Notes: generated by a model from the sequence alone, not told the origin. Positions 12,197-23,985 are shown, counted from the stretch's first letter. The stretch is 64,000 nt of DNA from Larimichthys crocea (GCF_000972845.2 NC_040028.1:11726038-11790037); one strand, 5' to 3'. A program made the numbers and translations.

Positions 12197-15100
12197 ACAC
12201 AGTGCTATGTACTTTAGTTAATTTACTTAGTTACTTTCACTGAGATCAGTGTGTCAGGTTCATTGCAGCAGAACAACACTGTGATATTGGAGAGTTCTGG
12301 TAACAAAAAATATGAAAATGAAGATAAAACCAGAAGCAGCTGATGATGCAAATTATATTTTCTCTGAGATTTGATCATTTAAAAGCAGCTCATGCTGGCT
12401 CATAGTTCATCAGTACAAGTAGACGGTTGAGGGTTGGGCATACAGCCATGTTGCAATGAACACAAGACAATTACTGTGATTTGTGCTTACTGATTTGTGT
12501 TTGGTAAGTTGCAGTCAGTATCCTGAGGGTTTGTTTCTATGGATCTCTGCCACATACATCCAGGCAAACAAAGGCTCACCTTTCAAGGACACAGCTGCAG
12601 GAATTGAACCTCTTACCTTCTGGTCATGGGATTGTCTCCCTTAACCTGATTCCATTTGCCCATCGTGACAAGAATCTCTTCACGCTTTTGTGCCTCGACT
12701 TAAAATACCATGCTATACATTTTGTGCCGTGTTTCTCCGGGTGTCTGCAGTGTGCTTGATTGTGTGCCTGCCTCTCCCTGCTCAATATATGGTCTCCCAT
12801 CAACTAAGTGAATCCAATAATGGGTAGAGGCAAAGCGGGGATGAGAGAGAGGGGGGGATAATCAACCCTCTGGATGTGTCTTTTCTCCTCGCTTGAGACC
12901 AGAGGAGAAATCCTGCACTTAATTGTTGAGGGGACCTGAAGTTCCAGAGCGCCTGCATTGAAAAGCAGCTTTAATTAGACATGGTTTGAGGCCAGTATCT
13001 CAGTGGGGGTCACATCTACTGCCACATGAGGCCTATACCTACCCCCCCTCCAGACAGACACAGAATAATGTACAGTACCTGCCATCAGATGTGAAGAGCC
13101 AGCCTAGGGATTCAACTGAGACATTTCTGATGTATGCCTGCAATTTCTTGAGTAATTTTTATTGATTTGCAGGGAGGAAGTGGCTCTAACAAGCTTCTCC
13201 TATGTGATAATCTCCTTTTAGCGACGAAAGCAGTGATTAGAACGAAGGGGCCCTGCTGCTTTCAGCAGTAATTGTATAGTAATCAATCATCAATCTCCAG
13301 GAGCTGTTCCAAAACACACTCCTATTCGGTTGCTATTTTTGACCACAGCGACAACTAATAAGGTCTCGCTTCAGCCGGGGGAAGACAAACCATCAGACTG
13401 CACTAGAACAATATTTCCATTTACTATTTAAGTGGACCTATTAAGGATTGTGTCTGTAACAATTCCTCATCTGATTATTTTCCCTGCAGTGAGGGTTCAG
13501 TTTGTGGTTAAATGCTGCTGCTTCTTTCACCGTCGTCACTCATAAACAGCTGTAATGTCCTTTGATTACCACAAGATGCTGACAATCTCATATGTCCCTT
13601 GGAGGCTTCACGTTTTGACCCAGTTGCTGTACCCCATGGAATCACTGGTTGAAAGATGCTGCTCATCCACCACATGGTTTCACATTACATGCCAAGCATG
13701 AAGGGGAGCATGTTAGTGCTTCAGCATCCAGTGAGCATGGCTCAGATCATGTTAAAACCTAATCGACGCAGGGAGAAAATCATAGCGCGTGTCTTCCATG
13801 AGATTGTTTGTTCGGAATTAAAAAATCAATATTGTAGCAGAAAAATAAGATTAAAGAGATTTCCTTTTTGTGAGGAAGTCGTAAATTTGTTGGGGGGGTG
13901 GTAGAACAAATCCATAAAAGTCAAACATCAAAGCAGAGGCGGTTTTCCCTGCTCTCTCTCTGATTGTAGAGATTATAAAGGAAGATGGAAAATTAGAGAA
14001 GACTGTCTGAAGTGATTGGCTGATCTTCTTTGAGAATGACCTCAAGTGCTATCCTGGCTGATTCAGAGAGGAGGACAAATGCATCTTGTGTCCTACATTG
14101 GTCTGATTAGATTAATAAATCAATCCCATCCCCACCCGCCCATCAGGTTTTGCCTGGGCTATTTTTACAAAATGGGTTACAGAAGATCATCAAAGTATTT
14201 CTGATCATTGACAGCAGACTGTACTGGGGCAAGAAATGCCAACCATATCCAGCACACTGGTCAATGATGGTAATGGAAAACAGCGTTTGGCTGAGGATAA
14301 AACAAGTCTTTTGTTGGGAAAGATACTAAAAAAAAAAAAACTTTTTACTTTGTAGAAGCAAAATGTGCAGTTCTTCCAGTCATTATGAGATAAAAACTCA
14401 TCTGCATATATTCCAATTTATTGCACAGTGTTACACATCAGCTACCTCCTGGTGTGTGACAAGAACAAGCCCGGACCTTAACCTCTTTCTTGTATTGAGC
14501 TGTCAGTGACAAAGCCTTTGTGTTGAGCAGAATTAAAACGTGTTTTTGTGGAGTTGGGGATGTTTGAATGATGGTTCAAATAAGGGTTTCTACACACTAC
14601 TTTATTGCTGATCATTTTAGAGACATCACATGCTATTAGTTGTATCTGATATGAATCCACATGGAAATGGGATCTTCCATCCTCCAACTGCAATGAAGTG
14701 GCAATAATCCATTTCTGTTTGCTTTTTCCATTGTATCACTTAAAGGTCCTGACATTTTTGATAATTTTGAGTGATAATACATGAGCCAAAGTCAGAACAT
14801 TGTTTATTTTTGCTATTTCCTCACTTTCGCTTTTCACCCTGATTTGACAAAGGTGATGTCACCTACTTATACACCAATCAGGATTCAGCAACATTCGAAT
14901 CCGATTACATCTGGTGCATTGTTTGGTCGCTGTCAATCAAATGTAATCAAAACACAGCCGCACAATCCTGATGAAGCAAATTATCTGAGACAGTTTAAAC
15001 TCATGATTATGTTTAATTGTTGCATATTCAGCCTTGAATATGTAAAGAAACACTTTGATTTAAAGTTACTTTAAAACTCCAGATGACAGTAAAGCAGACA

Positions 15101-16874
15101 GTTTGTGTCATGAAACAACCCACTGCACCCTGAGGTTAATTGCTTTTTGCTGGACAGACACTTTGACAAGTTGTAGGAGGGAAAAAAAAAACTTTTGTTT
15201 CAATGAGCATATCTATGAAATACAGCAATTAAAACGTTTCCGGCTAACGGTGCCGGCTGACTGCTTGTTGGCCAGTCTAAACTAATAGCCTTATTTTTGC
15301 TCTGCAAATATGTGACTAGCCTTTTCCTCCTAATGAGGGCCAGAATGCACGGTGGATGACCCGTGTCCCCCTGCACCCATTATTTAAAAAAACAGCCCTG
15401 CAGGAGCTGTGGCTAATGTTCACCTGGCAATTATGACAGCCTGGTGACTGATGGGGAAATCTTTTCCAGTCTTTCCCCCCCTCAAGAGGACCGAATCAAA
15501 GAGCCTCGCACACAACACTTGGAGGCACATCAATGCTGCACTGAGCTGCCATGCAATTGTTCATATGTCAGGCCTTAGTGCTGTTTTTAGAAGCTTCAGG
15601 AGGGCATACTGGGCTCAGACTGGACACAGAATATCATGTGGTAAACCACAGGGAGCTACAGGATAATAGGAGAGGTAGATTTCGCCTGGAACCAGACTGA
15701 CTCGACAACATATTGATCCCTGTGAGCTCAGACAGTAGATCCAAAAATGGTTCAAAACAGCTGCTGTGGACATTTACAGTATTCCACATGACATGACGGC
15801 AGAGTATATATATAAAAAAAGATCTCTTTCATAGTTTGGTGAGATTGTGTGTGATGTTATTATACAGGATGTACTGTAAGTAACCCTGTCCTGTGTGTGA
15901 CTAATAAGCTTGATTCAGAAGTAAGAAGGTTCACATGAAGAGCTTATTCGTTTATTCATCGACTGATATTTACTCTGTTCTGGGGTGAAAATAATCAAAA
16001 TTGAATGGAGCCTCATATTGTTTTGTTGCTGATACCCTATGCTTCCACCTTAAACTGGTTGCCGTGTGAATTTCTAAGCTGCAGTCATCAGTGATTTCTT
16101 GATAAAGTAATAATTGTTCTTTTACCGTGGAAAATGTTGACTCTTTCTGAGTGGAGACAGAAAGAGAGAAGGTGGACGGGGGGTGCAATGAGGTAAACTA
16201 TGTGCGAGAGAGGTGTTAGTATGTTGTTCATCGTGCCTCATGTGTGTCTGAGAGACATGGTGTAAGCCTGGGTAACTATGGTGTGGGTGTATTCCTCTGT
16301 GGCCATGATCTTGGTAATATGATGAGTGAATCCTGAGCAGTGCATCACGGTTGCAGCCTCTTTGTCCCCCCTGAGATCTAATACGGTTCGCAGTGAGTGT
16401 CAGCGGCTTTCCTGCGGAACCCGTTACTCTTTAAAGATCTCTGGTGTGTTGTAGCATTTCAGGGAATAAAGTGGGTGCAGTCACCCATGGGATGGAAGTG
16501 GGGTCATCAGAGGCTCTTAGCACAGGTGACCCAGAAAAACAAGCAGCAAATAAGGTACATTTGTAAATGTCCAGTGCAGATGAGAGGAGTTTTCCTTTAA
16601 CTGCAGATATATTGTGGAGACCATTGGGTGAAACAATGGAAATATATTTGTTCAGCAGGAACACAGAGATAAAAGTGCAAGAGGCTGTTTTTTTTATTAT
16701 AGCTATAATTTATTATATTTATATTTATTATTAACTAATTTGTCACAAAGAGCCAGAGGCCTGTTCACTCTAAACTGTGGGGTCCAGTGTGATTATTTCA
16801 AAGTCATCATGACATTTTGGCTGCAGCTTCACTTTTTTTTTTTTTTTTGATTGATTTTTGTCAAATCAGGCAAA

Positions 16875-16923
16875 CCCTCTTCCCTCCTCTTCCTCCTCCT
16901 CCTCCTCCTCCTCCTCCTTCTCC
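16875..16923. repeat. 49-nt polypyrimidine tract with (TCC)n core
   Basis: Uninterrupted C/T on the plus strand with a TCC core at about 16890-16918. It is nearly mirror-symmetric, which is the sequence type able to form intramolecular triplex DNA. It lies about 0.95 kb before the kcnj3 start codon. Confidence 0.93.
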
Positions 16924-17150
16924 AAATTGTCTGTCTTTGTAGTACCACTAGGCAACAGTGCATCACTGGAAACGTGGAAGTGCGCAGGAGCCGCGCAGAG
17001 AAATCAAAGAGAAAGAAGGATCTAAGCAGCCAAAAGAGCATCTGGTAGATCTCTACCCGCTGAAACCATGAGAATCCAGTCGACATTTGTCTGAGGGTAG
17101 GAGGTGGGGGGGGGGATAGGTGCCCGAAAACAGCCTGACAATCAGCGTCG

Positions 17151-17468
17151 ATGCGCGCAGCCAAAAATGACGACAGTGGGACAGTGATTTTCTTCCTCCA
17201 GCTCGTCATTTTTTACAGTCATATGCTTGGAGGCAATTCATCTCCTATGTATACAGATCACAAAGGAAGGACTGGAAAGCGAATAATCTCCAACACAGCC
17301 GCAAGTGCGCACAGAGACGTTTCATCCTGGTTTCCAGCGACTAATTACGCAGAGATATTGGTGCTTTATGGGCCGTTAAAGGATTTGGAACTTTCGCATG
17401 AAAACTTACTCTGTGAGTACATTTTTGAGCAGGTCGATATAGCCCCAACCTTCACGGGCGATGAGTAA
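17151..17468 (+). CDS. Possible upstream open reading frame, 105 codons, unrecognised
   Basis: Open frame from ATG 17151 to TAA 17466-17468, ending 387 bp before the kcnj3 start codon. The predicted peptide has a hydrophobic stretch near residues 11-25 (TVIFFLQLVIFYSHM) and otherwise no motif I recognise. It could be an upstream ORF if the kcnj3 5'UTR reaches this far. Frames of this length arise by chance elsewhere in the window, so it may mean nothing. Confidence 0.15.
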   Translation: MRAAKNDDSGTVIFFLQLVIFYSHMLGGNSSPMYTDHKGRTGKRIISNTAASAHRDVSSWFPATNYAEILVLYGPLKDLELSHENLLCEYIFEQVDIAPTFTGDE

Positions 17469-17769
17469 TCCACGACGCAGCAACTGATAAACCTGTAAAA
17501 AAAAAAAAACCTGGACTGCGACTGGCGCGTTTGGATACCTTATCCTGTGCGTTTCTTTATTTTCTTTTTCATATGGCTTCTGTCTTCGTTGTTTGTAAAC
17601 TACACGCAGATTATTGATATTTCATGGCTGTAGAGTGTAGCAACAGTGGTGTGTGGCGAAAGAGGACGGTGCAAGACTAAGTGGGGCGAAGACAGCGCAC
17701 TTTTATCGCCTTTATTTCCAAACAGGAGACATTGCGCACGGGCACTGACGACTGCAGCAACTACAACCT

Positions 17770-17773
<4 letters not shown>

Positions 17774-17805
<32 letters not shown>
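17774..17805 (+). repeat. T32 homopolymer just before the kcnj3 start codon
   Basis: Thirty-two consecutive T on the coding strand, ending 50 nt before the ATG at 17856. If transcribed it is a U tract in the 5'UTR; if intronic it would be part of a polypyrimidine tract. The length is probably polymorphic. Confidence 0.97.
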
Positions 17806-17806
<1 letters not shown>

Positions 17807-17855
17807 TTGGAAACACTGAATCCTTTGTTATTTCTTTCGCTGCTGTCATCGTAGT

Positions 17856-18533
17856 ATGTCTGCACTTCGAAAGAAATTTGGGGACGATTATCAGGTAGTG
17901 ACCACCTCATCTAGCGGGTCTGGATTCAACCAGCCTCCCCCAGAGAAAAAGAAGAAGAGGCAGCGGTTCGTGGACAAGAACGGGCGATGTAACGTCCAGC
18001 ATGGGAACCTGGGTGGTGAAACCAGCAGATACCTCTCAGACTTATTCACAACACTCGTAGATTTGAAATGGCGCTGGAATCTATTTATTTTCATCCTCAC
18101 CTACACAGTCGCTTGGCTCTTCATGGCCTCTATGTGGTGGTTCATCGCATACATCAGAGGAGACCTCAACAAAGCCCACAATGACACGTACACTCCATGT
18201 GTGGCCAATGTCTATAACTTTCCCTCAGCCTTTCTCTTTTTCATAGAGACAGAGGCCACTATAGGATATGGTTACAGATACATCACAGACAAATGCCCAG
18301 AGGGGATCATTCTCTTTCTTTTCCAGTCGATCCTCGGATCGATCGTCGATGCCTTTTTGATCGGCTGCATGTTTATCAAGATGTCTCAGCCCAAGAAAAG
18401 GGCTGAGACTTTGATGTTCAGTGAACATGCAGCGATTTCTATGCGAGATGGAAAACTAACTCTCATGTTCAGGGTCGGCAACCTGCGTAACAGCCATATG
18501 GTTTCTGCACAGATCCGCTGCAAATTGCTGAAA
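17856..18533 (+). CDS. kcnj3: kcnj3 coding exon 1: GIRK1/Kir3.1 N-terminus, membrane pore and proximal C-domain
   Basis: Encodes residues 1-226 of the G-protein-gated inward rectifier subunit Kir3.1. The start [15 protein letters not shown] is the family start. A basic stretch (KKKKRQR, 31-37) leads to the conserved VDKNGRCNV block; TM1 is about 75-98, the pore helix about 121-135, the selectivity filter TIGYG 135-139 and TM2 about 151-175. Residues diagnostic for Kir3.1 are present: F129 before the filter (human F137, Ser in other Kir3 subunits), D165 in TM2 (human D173, rectification) and N209 (human N217, the place of the Na+-site Asp of Kir3.2/3.4). The N-terminus is eight residues shorter than human. 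The exon ends CTG AAA, followed by donor GTAAGT. Kir3.1 works at the plasma membrane with Kir3.2 or Kir3.4 and opens with G-beta-gamma and PIP2. Read-through of the donor would add 14 residues before a stop at 18576-18578. Whether this is the a or b paralogue cannot be told. Confidence 0.98.
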
Positions 18534-19412
18534 GTAAGTGATGCTACTTTTAGTTTAGGGAGACATTCAGTATTTTAGTTCTGTGCTCATTGTTTATCAT
18601 GATCCAGATCCAGAAACTGATACTGAAAGGCCTACACACTGACATTTAAGCCTACTCCCAGCCATCACTCCATAACTACATAAAACTATCAGCAACCATT
18701 GATCAAATCATACCACAGTCAGCCTTTTATTTATTCCACACAATCCATATTTTGCACAACTGATAAGAGGAAAATATAAGGCCTCCAGCACAATAATGTA
18801 TCCCCTCCATCAAACCGTGATTAGAACATGTTGTTCATTTATAAACTGTACACAGCTGTGAGTGTGACAAAGTGGTAGAGTGCTACAACTTGTTGTAAAT
18901 GTGCGGCTGTTCCTTATCATCTATGGTTTTTTCTGCTGTCTGCCTCCTGGCTTCACAAAAGTCCATAAGAAACTTTTTAACAGTGCTCTCAACATTGCAC
19001 ATGCATATCCACCAATTATCATAGTAATATACCTTATAGGTGTATAATGATTAAAAGTCAGTAAGTTTTACCAAAGCCGCACTGTAACCACACGCGTCTT
19101 AGACGACTATTAAAACTGATTTTAAGCTCACACGTCAGATGAATGAAACCAACTTTAGAAATGAAATCAGTTGGTTTGATTCCGTTGTTTCAAAAAAGAT
19201 GAACAATAAGGCATCAGATCAAATGCTAAAGTGGATATTCTCGCCTCTTTAGATGCCTTTTAAGAAAATTAGTAATTTTTCTGATTGACAGATGATTTGA
19301 AATATGAAAGTCCCACACACAGGCTCATGATAAGCTGTACAAAAGTATGTCTTACCCCTTCCTTCCCCCATTAAACATCTCTGTCTCTGTCTCTTCCTGT
19401 ACGCTTCCTTAG
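18534..19412 (+). other. kcnj3: kcnj3 intron 1 (879 bp)
   Basis: GT donor (AAA|GTAAGTG) at 18534 and a TTAG acceptor at 19409-19412 after a CT-rich tract (19371-19410). Phase 0. Nothing else recognisable inside. Confidence 0.95.
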
Positions 19413-19629
19413 TCTCGCCAGACGCCCGAAGGCGAGTTTCTTCCGCTGGATCAGTTGGAGTTGGACGTGGGTTTCAGCACTGGGGCGGACCAGCTCTTTC
19501 TCGTCTCACCGCTCACAATCTGCCATGTGATTGACACCAAAAGCCCCTTCTACGAACTCTCCCAGAGGTCCATGCAAACAGAGCAGTTTGAAATTGTGGT
19601 GATACTAGAAGGAATAGTAGAGACCACAG
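19413..19629 (+). CDS. kcnj3: kcnj3 coding exon 2: cytoplasmic domain
   Basis: Encodes residues 227-298 and the first base of codon 299, from [14 protein letters not shown] to [10 protein letters not shown]. This is the immunoglobulin-like cytoplasmic beta-sheet region of Kir3 channels, which surrounds the intracellular pore and contributes to G-beta-gamma and PIP2 regulation. It is nearly identical to the mammalian protein as I know it, with small changes such as DTKSPFYEL for DAKSPFYDL. The acceptor is AG at 19411-19412; the donor is ACAG|GTGAGT, with GT at 19630-19631. The phase (1) matches exon 3, whose first two bases complete Gly299. Confidence 0.98.
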
Positions 19630-22600
19630 GTGAGTAACCACAAACATTTTTCTAACAAGCCTGCTGGCTGCAGGCGAAATGTACACTAGTTGAGGATGTT
19701 GTAATGTCTTTTTTTTTTTTTTTTTTTAAGGCCTTGCAGTGTCTTTTTCTGCAACAAAACTTATGAATAATATTAAACTCTTTCATAGGTGTTGACAGCT
19801 GACAGCCAAATGGACTCACTATTGAGCTCTTGATTGTGTTTTATTGATTTTTATTTCTGTGGCAAAAAAATGCAGAGAAGCTATTAATAGCAGTGGCTAC
19901 CATTTATACATCACACATAATTGATTTTGTGTTGCAAGCCTTGAGTGAAACATTTATTAATCTCTGCATTAAAACATGTAGGGAAGTACAGGCAAGTTTC
20001 AAGCTAAACATAAGCATAAGTCGAACTCACGGTTATAGGCTATATACATTTTCTTTTTCTCATCTGAAACAAATTTCATTCCTCCGCCTTTGTGCCCGTT
20101 GCAGCACCTACCTCATGGCTGTTCTCAGAGGGGATGATAATTTGCTTTCTAAGGTCCCTTTGGAAATTAGGGAATTCCATTTCCACAAGATGAGTAATGC
20201 CCCGAGTAAAATCTTCCACTGTGGTCATTTTAAATTCAAGCGTTTATTTGACACAGCTGATATAGTGTGGGGAGAGCGCTCCTCTATTGCAACAGAGGGA
20301 ACAGTTGGAATAGGTTGGAATAGGAGAAAACAGCATATGGAGATGTGACAGAGAGGCTCACGGGCTGACACTGCAGACAGCAATTAGCAAAGATATTCAG
20401 CTCCTAATAGATAGTTTTGATAGTTATTTGGTGCAGAAGTCCCTCTGCAGCCGAGATGTGTCTGATTCTTCAGTTTATGACGCCGTGTGCATTGATGTTA
20501 ATGTCTAGATATTGTGTTAGATAACAACACTTGATTAGTGCTTGTCATCTCTTAATTACGGTTTCCAATTCATTATTTAATTCATTTAATAACCAACAAC
20601 CACCACGTGGTGTAAAAATCTCAAATCTTATTGTTAGAGTAATTGTAATGTGCAGCTAATGCCCACTGCTGTTTGCAGATCACTTTGGTTCAAAGGTACG
20701 AACATATTCAGTGTATTATCATTCATATTTTAGCAGGCATTTATAGCCCTACAGTGGCTGTCACAGTGAGCATGTGTCATATAAAATTTCAGTTTTAATT
20801 AAACTGCTTTGGCTCGTTTTGCTCGTGTTCTTTTTTTTTTTTTACTTCACAGAAACCTCTGCATCGAGGAGCAGTTGTGGTTGTGTGAAGTTGTTGGAAA
20901 AAGGCTGATGTAGAAACAATCTATGGTTAAAAATTTATGTACAGTGAAAGTCTAAATCCTCAGACGCTTTCATTTCTGGCCAATGTAACTCTGTTTCCAT
21001 GGCAACCTCTCCTTGAGTATTCAGGATTGCAGCACTGCACCTAAACTTAGGATTTTTATTCCTATGGTATAGGAATCATAACACAATTTCTGTAATAAAC
21101 CAGGCAAACATGCGATGCCGAACATGAAATGAAATTGCTTTGTCGACAAGATCACCTGGTATTAAGGAGGATCCCTACTGAAATATGAAGAAGCACACGG
21201 AGGCGTTATACTGTACTATGAAGTGTTTGCCAGAACAGGTGACACAGCAGAGAAAGAATAAGATTAAATATTTATGAGACTTGTTGTTTACTAGCAAGGA
21301 AACTGCCCAACTCCCCAAATCTTTCTTTTTTTTTTTTTTATTACATGTGGAAAAATCACTGTCTGGAAGTTAAAATACTCACCACTGCACATTAAAGCTA
21401 CACAATTACAGGCTATTTGTCGTTCTTACTAGATAATAACAGACACAACAATGTACCCCTGTTTGACATAGTAACCTTTTGTTCCCAGAGATCACACAAA
21501 AATATTTTGGACCGACTAAAGTTACAACAAGAAAAGAAAAAATAGGAGTTTATCTTGGAGAGAGAGCATGTAGGAGCCCAGAATTGTTCAATTTTTCTGT
21601 AACCTCTGACAACCTCTACATTGTATAAAAAGGCATGAGCTGTTCCTCGTCCTTTTGAATAGCCGCCCAAAGCATTTTTGATCACCACCTCAGTATGATC
21701 CAAATGAGACATGTAGGATGTCTGGTAGCAGCATATTTTCTTGTAGAGTAATACTAGTCGTGGCTTTGTGTTATCGAGTTGGTTTTCTAACACTGGCTGC
21801 AGGAAGATGTGCTGCTCAGGATAAATTGCCATTACATCACATTGCAATTAGGTACTGTACATGCTGTCTGACTGCTTGCTCTGAAAAACAGGCTAGTTGT
21901 AGTAACAAACGAGAAGCCTGCACTGTGGTGCCGAGTTTTGCTCGAGTTAACAGCGCTTACAGGTCTAATGTCCAACAATCAATACAAGCAACAGAATCCA
22001 CATCACTTCTACAAGTATCTTTAGAGTTACCGCAGTGTCATTGGCGAGAGAGCAAATAAGCACGTCGGGTTCTGTGTGTGTTGATGTAAATCTCAGCGAA
22101 ATAACACCAAGCTGAGCTTCTTTTGTATTATTTGTGCACTGCAGGCATGAGAGGTGTTTGAATAACAAAGGAGGACTTTAACACTGCCAGAGTGAATAAC
22201 AAAAAAATGACTGCAGAGCAGTTGATACTGGATGTTTGTGTACAGCACTGATGTCAATTAATAATAAATACAATGTGTGAAAGGAATTCAAGTGCTGTTA
22301 TTATGGAGAGACAAACAATTAAACAAGCGTATTAAATCTTCAGTTTGGTTGCAATATGGTCTGCGGGAAAAGTTATTTCTGTTCCGTTATCTCAATATTG
22401 TTTCTTTGAATTATTATATTATGTGTATTATATAATTATATACTACTTATATGAAACAGCAAATCCATTTTCTAAGAAAGATTGTGTTGCCCAAACTTTT
22501 TATATCAACAAAATCAAAACGTATCAGCAAAAAGTTATTTGACTTTATATTATATAGATTATACACATCATTATACACATTTTTCGGGTATGTTTAGCCA

Positions 22601-22759
22601 CTGAAAGCGCTTGATCTTGGTTTAATATTAAAAAGTCAAAAGTGACTTGAAATGCACGATTGCAAAGATTTTTACGGGCGTATAGCAGTGTCGCTGCTGA
22701 ATGCAATGCAGCTGCCTCACTCTCTCCTTCCTACTGCGAAACATACGAAAAGTGCTTTA

Positions 22760-22820
22760 GTTTTAGTTTGTCTGTTCCAGGCTACTGTAGAAACATATCC
22801 GTGGAAGAGGACCCGTCGCG
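22760..22820 (+). repeat. Short fragment resembling dispersed repeat family A
   Basis: GTTTGTCTGTTCCAGGCTACTGTAGAA followed by GTGGAAGAGGACCC resembles the middle of the 40574-40927 element (GTTTGTCCGTTCCGGGCTACTGTAGAA). Only this core is convincing. Confidence 0.55.
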
Positions 22821-23549
22821 TTTGTAACTGGAAACCACAATATTTTCCAAAAAATTGACCGCTTTTGTTGCCTAAACATAATCACATAAAGCACAGAGAG
22901 CCTTGTCTCTCTCTCTGATCTCAACACCTTAACTACAAACTACATTAGAAATAAATTTGTAGTATATAGTATAAATGTAATTTTTAGGGTAAGTCAATAA
23001 TGTCACTCTTATTTCTTCTAGGTTTATCCACACAGGTGTTGTCACTTATGTTTCTCTTCTGGGGACGTATGTGGGCATGTATGAGTTGGCCTTGATTGTT
23101 GGTTTTGTAGCACCGTTTAGGGCGGGACAGCTCCACCCTCCAACACTCCACCCAACGTCAGCCTGTCTGAAGGTCTAATCAGGCAGCGTGATTGAGCGTG
23201 AAGACACCTGTGTGGTCAGGTGTTTTTCACAGCAGACATGTTGACGCTGGTCATAGTAGTAAAAGCACAGGTGTTACCAGTAACATTAATGATGACTCAG
23301 TCAAGTGTCCTTGTAAGCAATGGCAGTAGTGAATGCAGCACAAATTTGAACTGAAATTTTTAACAAAATAATCCGCCTACACATAGTTAATATGAGTAAA
23401 GTAATATTTTTAACATTCTATCTATACGTATGGTATATGTGACAACTCATGAACAACTATGTGTGTTTTGCCTAAACCTAACCAAACCTTAACCACAGTG
23501 GTGTAATATCTTAAAACATTTTTATTTGTGAAACATTCACCTGTGGCCC

Positions 23550-23985
23550 GGGGCTGAAATGCTCCTTTTACTTTTCCTGATGGTTCAAAACACACACCTC
23601 TGATACAGACACTAACAGTCCAGGCAGCTTGAACCTAACAAACTAGCACATTAACAGCAGCTATAGTTCACAGAAGCTTACTTCACTGTCCATTATGAAA
23701 CTCTGTAAATCGCAGAGAGTTGATGCAGGGCAGCTGGAGGACATCTGAGGGAAACAAGAAAACACATTCTCCTTAAAATAAGAGTAAGTTTCGCCAAAAT
23801 CAGTGAAATAGTTGATGGTGTGTGGGTTAGTGCCATAAGGTGTTCTGTGTATCTAATGTAGTTGTTATGGGTGATTGCACCCGGATCAAAAAACAGGCGT
23901 GTAGAGGGGGATCGACACCATTGACCTGATTATATATCAGTGTAACATAAAAATGATTTCAAATCTGTTATTTTATGGTAGTGGG
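23550..23985 (+). repeat. Dispersed repeat family B, copy 2
   Basis: Parallel to the copies at 11800 and 33160: TGGTTCAAAACACA, CAGCAGCTATAGTTCACAG, AAACTCTGTAAATCGCAG, GCAGCTGGAGGACATCTGAG, GTTAGTGCCATAAGGTGTT, GACACCATTGACCTGA and TCTGTTATTTTATGGTAG, in the same order. It shares the GCTGGAGGACATC segment with the 33160 copy, whereas copy 1 lacks it. Confidence 0.8.

Larger units (their letters stand above)
8369..16874. other. Intergenic region between galnt13 and kcnj3
   Basis: About 8.5 kb with no recognisable gene. It holds a (CA)n array (8667-8704), a fragment of a foldback repeat (10226-10370), an AT-rich alternating tract (11318-11408) and a dispersed repeat copy (11800-12196). Pieces between these, for example 12500-14100, look like ordinary unique sequence and could hold cis-regulatory elements, which cannot be recognised without alignments. 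Open frames here, all under about 115 codons, show no known motifs. Confidence 0.7.
16875..17855 (+). promoter_or_regulatory. kcnj3: Putative kcnj3 promoter and 5'UTR region
   Basis: The last kilobase before the kcnj3 start codon is richer in CpG than its surroundings (GCGCGC near 17153, GGCGCG near 17525, several GCGCAC words). It also carries a 49-base pure pyrimidine run, a G10 run (17106-17115) and a T32 run. A transcription start cannot be placed: I see no convincing TATA box. The assignment rests on position and base composition only. A half RE1-like word (GACAGCGC, about 17689) is present without its partner half. Confidence 0.5.

Noticed and set aside
17891..18428. Minus-strand open frames opposite kcnj3 exon 1
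   Set aside because: They are shadows of the strongly conserved kcnj3 coding frame.
19471..19495. RE1/NRSF-like word TTCAGCACT with GGACCAGC in kcnj3 exon 2
   Set aside because: It is coding sequence for a conserved peptide, and the right half departs from the consensus (GGACAGCGCC), so the resemblance is likely chance.
19893..20348. 151-codon frame in kcnj3 intron 2
   Set aside because: No domain, no splice-compatible role with kcnj3, and neighbouring sequence is typical intron.
22700..23000. Weak match of CCTAAACATAATCACATAAA and TGCCTAAACCTAACC (23470) to a dispersed teleost sequence
   Set aside because: Matches are too short to define an element.
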